From contig JACKDF010000009.1 in assembly GCA_020633655.1 (NCBI GenBank), positions 1 through 64,000 of the forward strand: a stretch of 64,000 nt of DNA, in the 5' to 3' direction. A program made the translations under genes and the position numbers. This DNA is from Deferribacteres bacterium. GTDB taxonomy: Bacteria > Zhuqueibacterota > Zhuqueibacteria > Zhuqueibacterales > Geothermadaptataceae. Below the pieces are notes generated by a model. It was given only the letters and a program-made list of their open reading frames with translations. It searched no databases and was not told where the DNA came from. Within the stretch, counting starts at the first letter, position 1. Each line of letters begins with the position of its first letter. Positions 61,107-64,000 of this stretch are shown here, one piece after another.

Positions 61107-62702
61107 ATGAAGCGATTCAAAAAAACGGGGTGGTTGTGGGCTGGCCTTGCACTTATTTTAATGGCTGGGACTTACCTGCGCCTTGTGAATCTGGTCGATT
61201 CAGCATATAATGCGATTGAAATTCCTACTGTTTTCAATGCCCATACGAATTATGTAGGTGAAGAATCTCTATCACAACCGGCTGGGAACCTGCAGGATTT
61301 TATTTTCTCAAAAGTTATCCAGTATAGCTACACCGTTTTTGGAGAAAATGAATTAGCGGCCCGATCTGTCAATATTGTCATCGGGGGAATGCTGGTTATA
61401 ATGATGTTCTTCATTGGGTGGCGTTTTTTTCACAAAGGAAATGCTGGCATAATTGCAGCTTTCATCACTGCTTTCCATCCAATGCTTATCGATTTTTCTC
61501 GCATTGCCACGATTCACAATTCACGTTTTTTCCTTCTCACATTTCTGGTTTATGCCTTTTACGAAGGGATTGAAGGCACGCGGGATAAACATCCAGGATT
61601 GTTGGCGCAAAAAGCCAAACTCAGGAAATTTTATGTTTTTTGGAATCTGGATCTGTTCTGGCTCGCCGTCGCTGTGATCACTTTCTGGTCCACCAGACTT
61701 GTTTTTCCGCGAATCGATACACTGCTTTTCGGATTAAGTGCTTATTGCATTGTGCTGTTTCTCATGCAATTTGTTTACACTATACCAAAAGCCGGATTGA
61801 AATGGAAATATGGCGTATTGCTCATCGTTTTGCTGGTTTCCATCGCATTCTTAAAATGGAATGTTTCGCCAATATATGGTGCTGATGTGCTAAAGAATGC
61901 GTTTACTCCTGGAGAAATGGTGGACACAATATTCCTGCATCCCTCCAATTGGACGCTGACGGCCTTTGCACTCATTGGTGGAGTTTACACCATTATTAAC
62001 ATGCAAAAGCCTGGATTTTATATTCTGACGATTTTTATAAGTTCTTTGATTTTGGCTCATTTTCAGGCAAGAATAGACGATTATTTTTTTATTTTTCCAC
62101 TTTATCTGGCCCTGGCAACCTATGGTGTCTTTGAATTTGCCTACTACATCCGACGACAATTGGATGTACAACTCATTACAGTGAATATTGAGCGAAGATT
62201 GCACATTACACCACAGCGTCTGGTTATGGGGTTTTTTCTGGCTATCGTTATTCTGACATCGCCGTGGTTTCGTTCTGCGCTTGACTGGAATCAGAAGAAC
62301 ACGTTGCTGTACGGGCATGTGCCGATGATTGAGTGGAAACAAATTGGAGAATATTTACGGCAAAATCAGACAGCAGACGAACCGGTTGTGACACCAAATC
62401 CGTTGTTAACCCGGTATTATGGCTTAAACGGAAAATACTACCAAATCGATGTGGATGCTTTATCAAACGAGTCGATTGGAGATTCGCTGCATGTACATGA
62501 CGCTTTGCACATCTCAACAATCGATGAATTTAAGCAGGTTGTGGCCGAATATGAAATTGGATGGCTCGTCCTTGAGGAGTCGTTGCGAAGCGAAATACTT
62601 ATCTTACAGTTCATAAATGCAAGTGGAGCCAGTCATCAACTTGAGAAAAAATTTGAAACTCCACGGAAAACAGCACAAGTTTATTCCTGGCGCAGAATTT
62701 AA
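61107..62702 (+). CDS. ArnT/PMT-like membrane glycosyltransferase (GT39/GT83-type)
   Basis: A 531-residue protein with about ten to twelve membrane helices. The N-terminal pattern is that of GT-C enzymes: WLWAGLALILMAGTYLRLVN followed by a first periplasmic loop with acidic residues, GENELAARSVNIVIGGMLVI near 84-103, and HPMLIDFSRIATIHNSRFF near 127-145. A soluble C-terminal domain follows residue 410. Such enzymes transfer a sugar from a polyprenyl-phosphate donor to a lipid, protein or glycan outside the membrane; the GT2 genes upstream could make the donor. An in-frame TTG at 61101 is an alternative start. Confidence 0.85.
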   Translation: MKRFKKTGWLWAGLALILMAGTYLRLVNLVDSAYNAIEIPTVFNAHTNYVGEESLSQPAGNLQDFIFSKVIQYSYTVFGENELAARSVNIVIGGMLVIMMFFIGWRFFHKGNAGIIAAFITAFHPMLIDFSRIATIHNSRFFLLTFLVYAFYEGIEGTRDKHPGLLAQKAKLRKFYVFWNLDLFWLAVAVITFWSTRLVFPRIDTLLFGLSAYCIVLFLMQFVYTIPKAGLKWKYGVLLIVLLVSIAFLKWNVSPIYGADVLKNAFTPGEMVDTIFLHPSNWTLTAFALIGGVYTIINMQKPGFYILTIFISSLILAHFQARIDDYFFIFPLYLALATYGVFEFAYYIRRQLDVQLITVNIERRLHITPQRLVMGFFLAIVILTSPWFRSALDWNQKNTLLYGHVPMIEWKQIGEYLRQNQTADEPVVTPNPLLTRYYGLNGKYYQIDVDALSNESIGDSLHVHDALHISTIDEFKQVVAEYEIGWLVLEESLRSEILILQFINASGASHQLEKKFETPRKTAQVYSWRRI

Positions 62703-62704
62703 CA

Positions 62705-62782
62705 TGCTTTATTCATAACCATCGAGATTGGGCAGGGATATCCCCTGGCCATAGCTCATTGGGACATCGTATGAATAATGCA
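62705..62782. repeat. Palindromic intergenic repeat (family B, copy 3)
   Basis: The ends TGCTTTATTCATA (62705-62717) and TATGAATAATGCA (62770-62782) pair at 12 of 13 positions. The centre GGCAGGGATATCCCCTGGCC contains the GGGATATCCCC core of the palindromes at 44577 and 48730, linking those to family B. It lies in the gap before the last GT4 gene. Confidence 0.85.
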
Positions 62783-62830
62783 CATTAAATTCATGAGGAT
62801 CGTGAATAATAATAATACAGGTAAGGATTT

Positions 62831-63928
62831 ATGAAAATAGCCATTATGGGAATTCGTGGAATTCCAGCAAATTATGGTGGATTTGAAACGTTCGCAGAAG
62901 AACTCTCGACGCGTTTAGTCGAAAGAGGACATGAAGTCACCGTTTACGGACGATCAAATAGTATAAAATACAAAGGTAACTTTTATCGTGGTGTCCGATT
63001 GGTCATCTTGCCTACAATCAGTCATAAATATCTCGATACTGTAGCGCACACTTTTCTTTGTGCCCTGCATTCTATTAAGGAATCCTATGACGTCGTTCTG
63101 ATTTGCAACAGCGCGAATGCGAGTTTTGCATGGATACCACGATTGTTCGGCAAACCGGTTGCACTAAATGTCGATGGCTTGGAATGGAAACGTGCCAAAT
63201 GGAATAGACTCGGGCAGTGGTTTTACAAAATTTCGGAATGGCTGTCAACATTCACGGCAAATGAAATCATTACGGATGCGGATGATATTCAAAAGTACTA
63301 TCTGCAAAAATTTAAAAAGAATTCAACGCTTATTTCCTACGGTGCACCGGTTGGGAAAGTTGATACGACGAAAGCTCTGGAGCAATTCGGTGTTGAGCCG
63401 GGAAAATATATTCTTTATGTGAGTCGTTTTGAACCGGAAAACAATCCACATCGCGTGGTGGAAGCCTTCGAAAAAACCAAAACGGATCTGAAACTTGTCA
63501 TGGTAGGCGATGCACCGTACAAAACGAAAGAGATCGCCAAAATGAAGGAGACCAAAGATCCACGCATTATTTTTACCGGCTACGTCTTTGGCGATGGTTA
63601 CCGTGAATTTCAGTCAAACGCCTACTTTTATATTCAGGCGACGGAAGTTGGCGGTACGCATCCAGCCTTGCTCGAAGGAATGGGACATGGCAATTGTATT
63701 CTCGCCAATGAGGTACCGGAGCATGTAGAAGTTTTAGGCGAGGCGGGTGTGTTTTTCAATACGAAAAATAATGGCGATCTTACAGAAAAAATGCAGTATC
63801 TCATCGATAATCCCGATATCGTAAAAGAGAAAGAAAAACTCTCCATTGCCCGCATTGAAGAAAAATACACCTGGGATCGGGTGACCGATGCGTATATCCA
63901 GCTTTTTGAGAAGTTGGTGCGGAAATAG
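62831..63928 (+). CDS. Glycosyltransferase family 4 with DUF1972-type N-terminus (third GT4)
   Basis: A 365-residue GT-B enzyme. The DUF1972-type N-terminus is clear: AIMGIRGIPANYGGFETFAE near 3-22, GRSNSIKYKGNFYRGVRLV and LNVDGLEWKRAKWNRLGQWF near 113-132. The donor half has YILYVSRFEPENNPHRVVEA, IIFTGYVFGDGYREF and VGGTHPALLEGMGHGNCILA near 275-294. Relatives include rhamnosyltransferases of capsule and lipopolysaccharide loci; the sugar here is not proven. AAGGA precedes the ATG. A family A repeat overlaps the stop codon. Confidence 0.92.
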   Translation: MKIAIMGIRGIPANYGGFETFAEELSTRLVERGHEVTVYGRSNSIKYKGNFYRGVRLVILPTISHKYLDTVAHTFLCALHSIKESYDVVLICNSANASFAWIPRLFGKPVALNVDGLEWKRAKWNRLGQWFYKISEWLSTFTANEIITDADDIQKYYLQKFKKNSTLISYGAPVGKVDTTKALEQFGVEPGKYILYVSRFEPENNPHRVVEAFEKTKTDLKLVMVGDAPYKTKEIAKMKETKDPRIIFTGYVFGDGYREFQSNAYFYIQATEVGGTHPALLEGMGHGNCILANEVPEHVEVLGEAGVFFNTKNNGDLTEKMQYLIDNPDIVKEKEKLSIARIEEKYTWDRVTDAYIQLFEKLVRK

Positions 63929-64000
63929 AGTCTATCCGATGGAACGTCATTCCGGCAATTTTTTGGCCGGAATCCATTTTTATCAGGCTCAACCAATTGT
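63927..64000. repeat. CATTCCGG palindromic repeat (family A, copy 4, cut by window end)
   Basis: AGAGTCTATCCG, then CGTCATTCCGG and GGCCGGAATCCATTT with ATCAGGCTCAACC, follow the copy at 8579-8652 closely. The first two bases overlap the TAG stop of the last GT4 gene. The second arm lies beyond the window. Confidence 0.85.

Noticed and set aside
1..64000. tRNA or rRNA genes
   Set aside because: Intergenic gaps were read for cloverleaf-like and conserved rRNA sequences; only palindromic repeats were found. A tRNAscan run would settle this.

Overview
The window is a bacterial chromosome segment of moderate GC content with dense, mostly co-oriented genes. From about 15.1 kb to the end every gene is on the plus strand. 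The gene content points to the FCB superphylum outside classical Bacteroidetes (for example Calditrichota, KSB1 or Ignavibacteria-like lineages). The indicators are a GWxTD-domain protein, a DUF5683 protein, a folB-folK-deoxynucleoside kinase cluster followed by a small DUF4834-like membrane protein, and an FtsY-RimO pair. Promoter-like sequences look like E. coli sigma-70 (TTGACA-17-TATATT) rather than the Bacteroidetes -33/-7 type. This placement is inference from gene content, not from a marker tree.

Region 1 (1-5.9 kb, minus strand) is accessory. It holds an IntI-type integron integrase, a small overlapping gene of unknown function and five degenerate short repeats at the left edge. Next come two genes of the ygf/ssn cluster: a short YgfK-like flavin/iron-sulfur protein and an SsnA-like aminohydrolase. 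Between these two sits a GxxExxY gene bracketed by two copies of a roughly 95-base hairpin repeat.

Region 2 (6-15 kb) is a loose set of single genes: a secreted M28-type peptidase, a 5'-3' exonuclease, a staphylococcal-nuclease-like protein, a lipoprotein, a metallophosphoesterase, an unknown protein, an EamA transporter and a UPF0104 membrane protein. They are separated by palindromic repeats.

Region 3 (15-38 kb) is housekeeping: folate (folB, folK), deoxynucleoside kinase, RidA, purF, UbiA-family prenyltransferase, pgsA-like, ftsY, rimO, a GWxTD protein, LD-carboxypeptidase, purN-purH, the rod-shape operon mreB-mreC-mreD-mrdA-rodA, a CpoB-like lipoprotein, galT and a degenerate glycogen-synthase-like protein. 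A strong terminator at 37.95 kb closes it.

Region 4 (38.1-64 kb) is a long exopolysaccharide/cell-surface glycan locus. It begins after a sigma-54-like promoter with a STAS protein. It continues with an export protein, a Wzc-like tyrosine autokinase, UDP-glucuronate epimerase, a WbaP-like initiating phosphoglycosyltransferase, three GT4 enzymes, two asparagine-synthetase-like proteins, a hexapeptide acyltransferase, a polysaccharide deacetylase, a UPF0104 protein, ProC, a FemAB/CelD-like acyltransferase, a YdjM-like membrane protein, three tandem DPM1-like GT2 proteins (the middle one has lost the DxD motif) and an ArnT/PMT-like transferase. No Wzx flippase or Wzy polymerase is visible, so the locus probably continues to the right.

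At least three families of dispersed palindromic intergenic repeats occur, including a perfect 48-base palindrome at 48730-48777. No rRNA, tRNA or CRISPR array was recognised.
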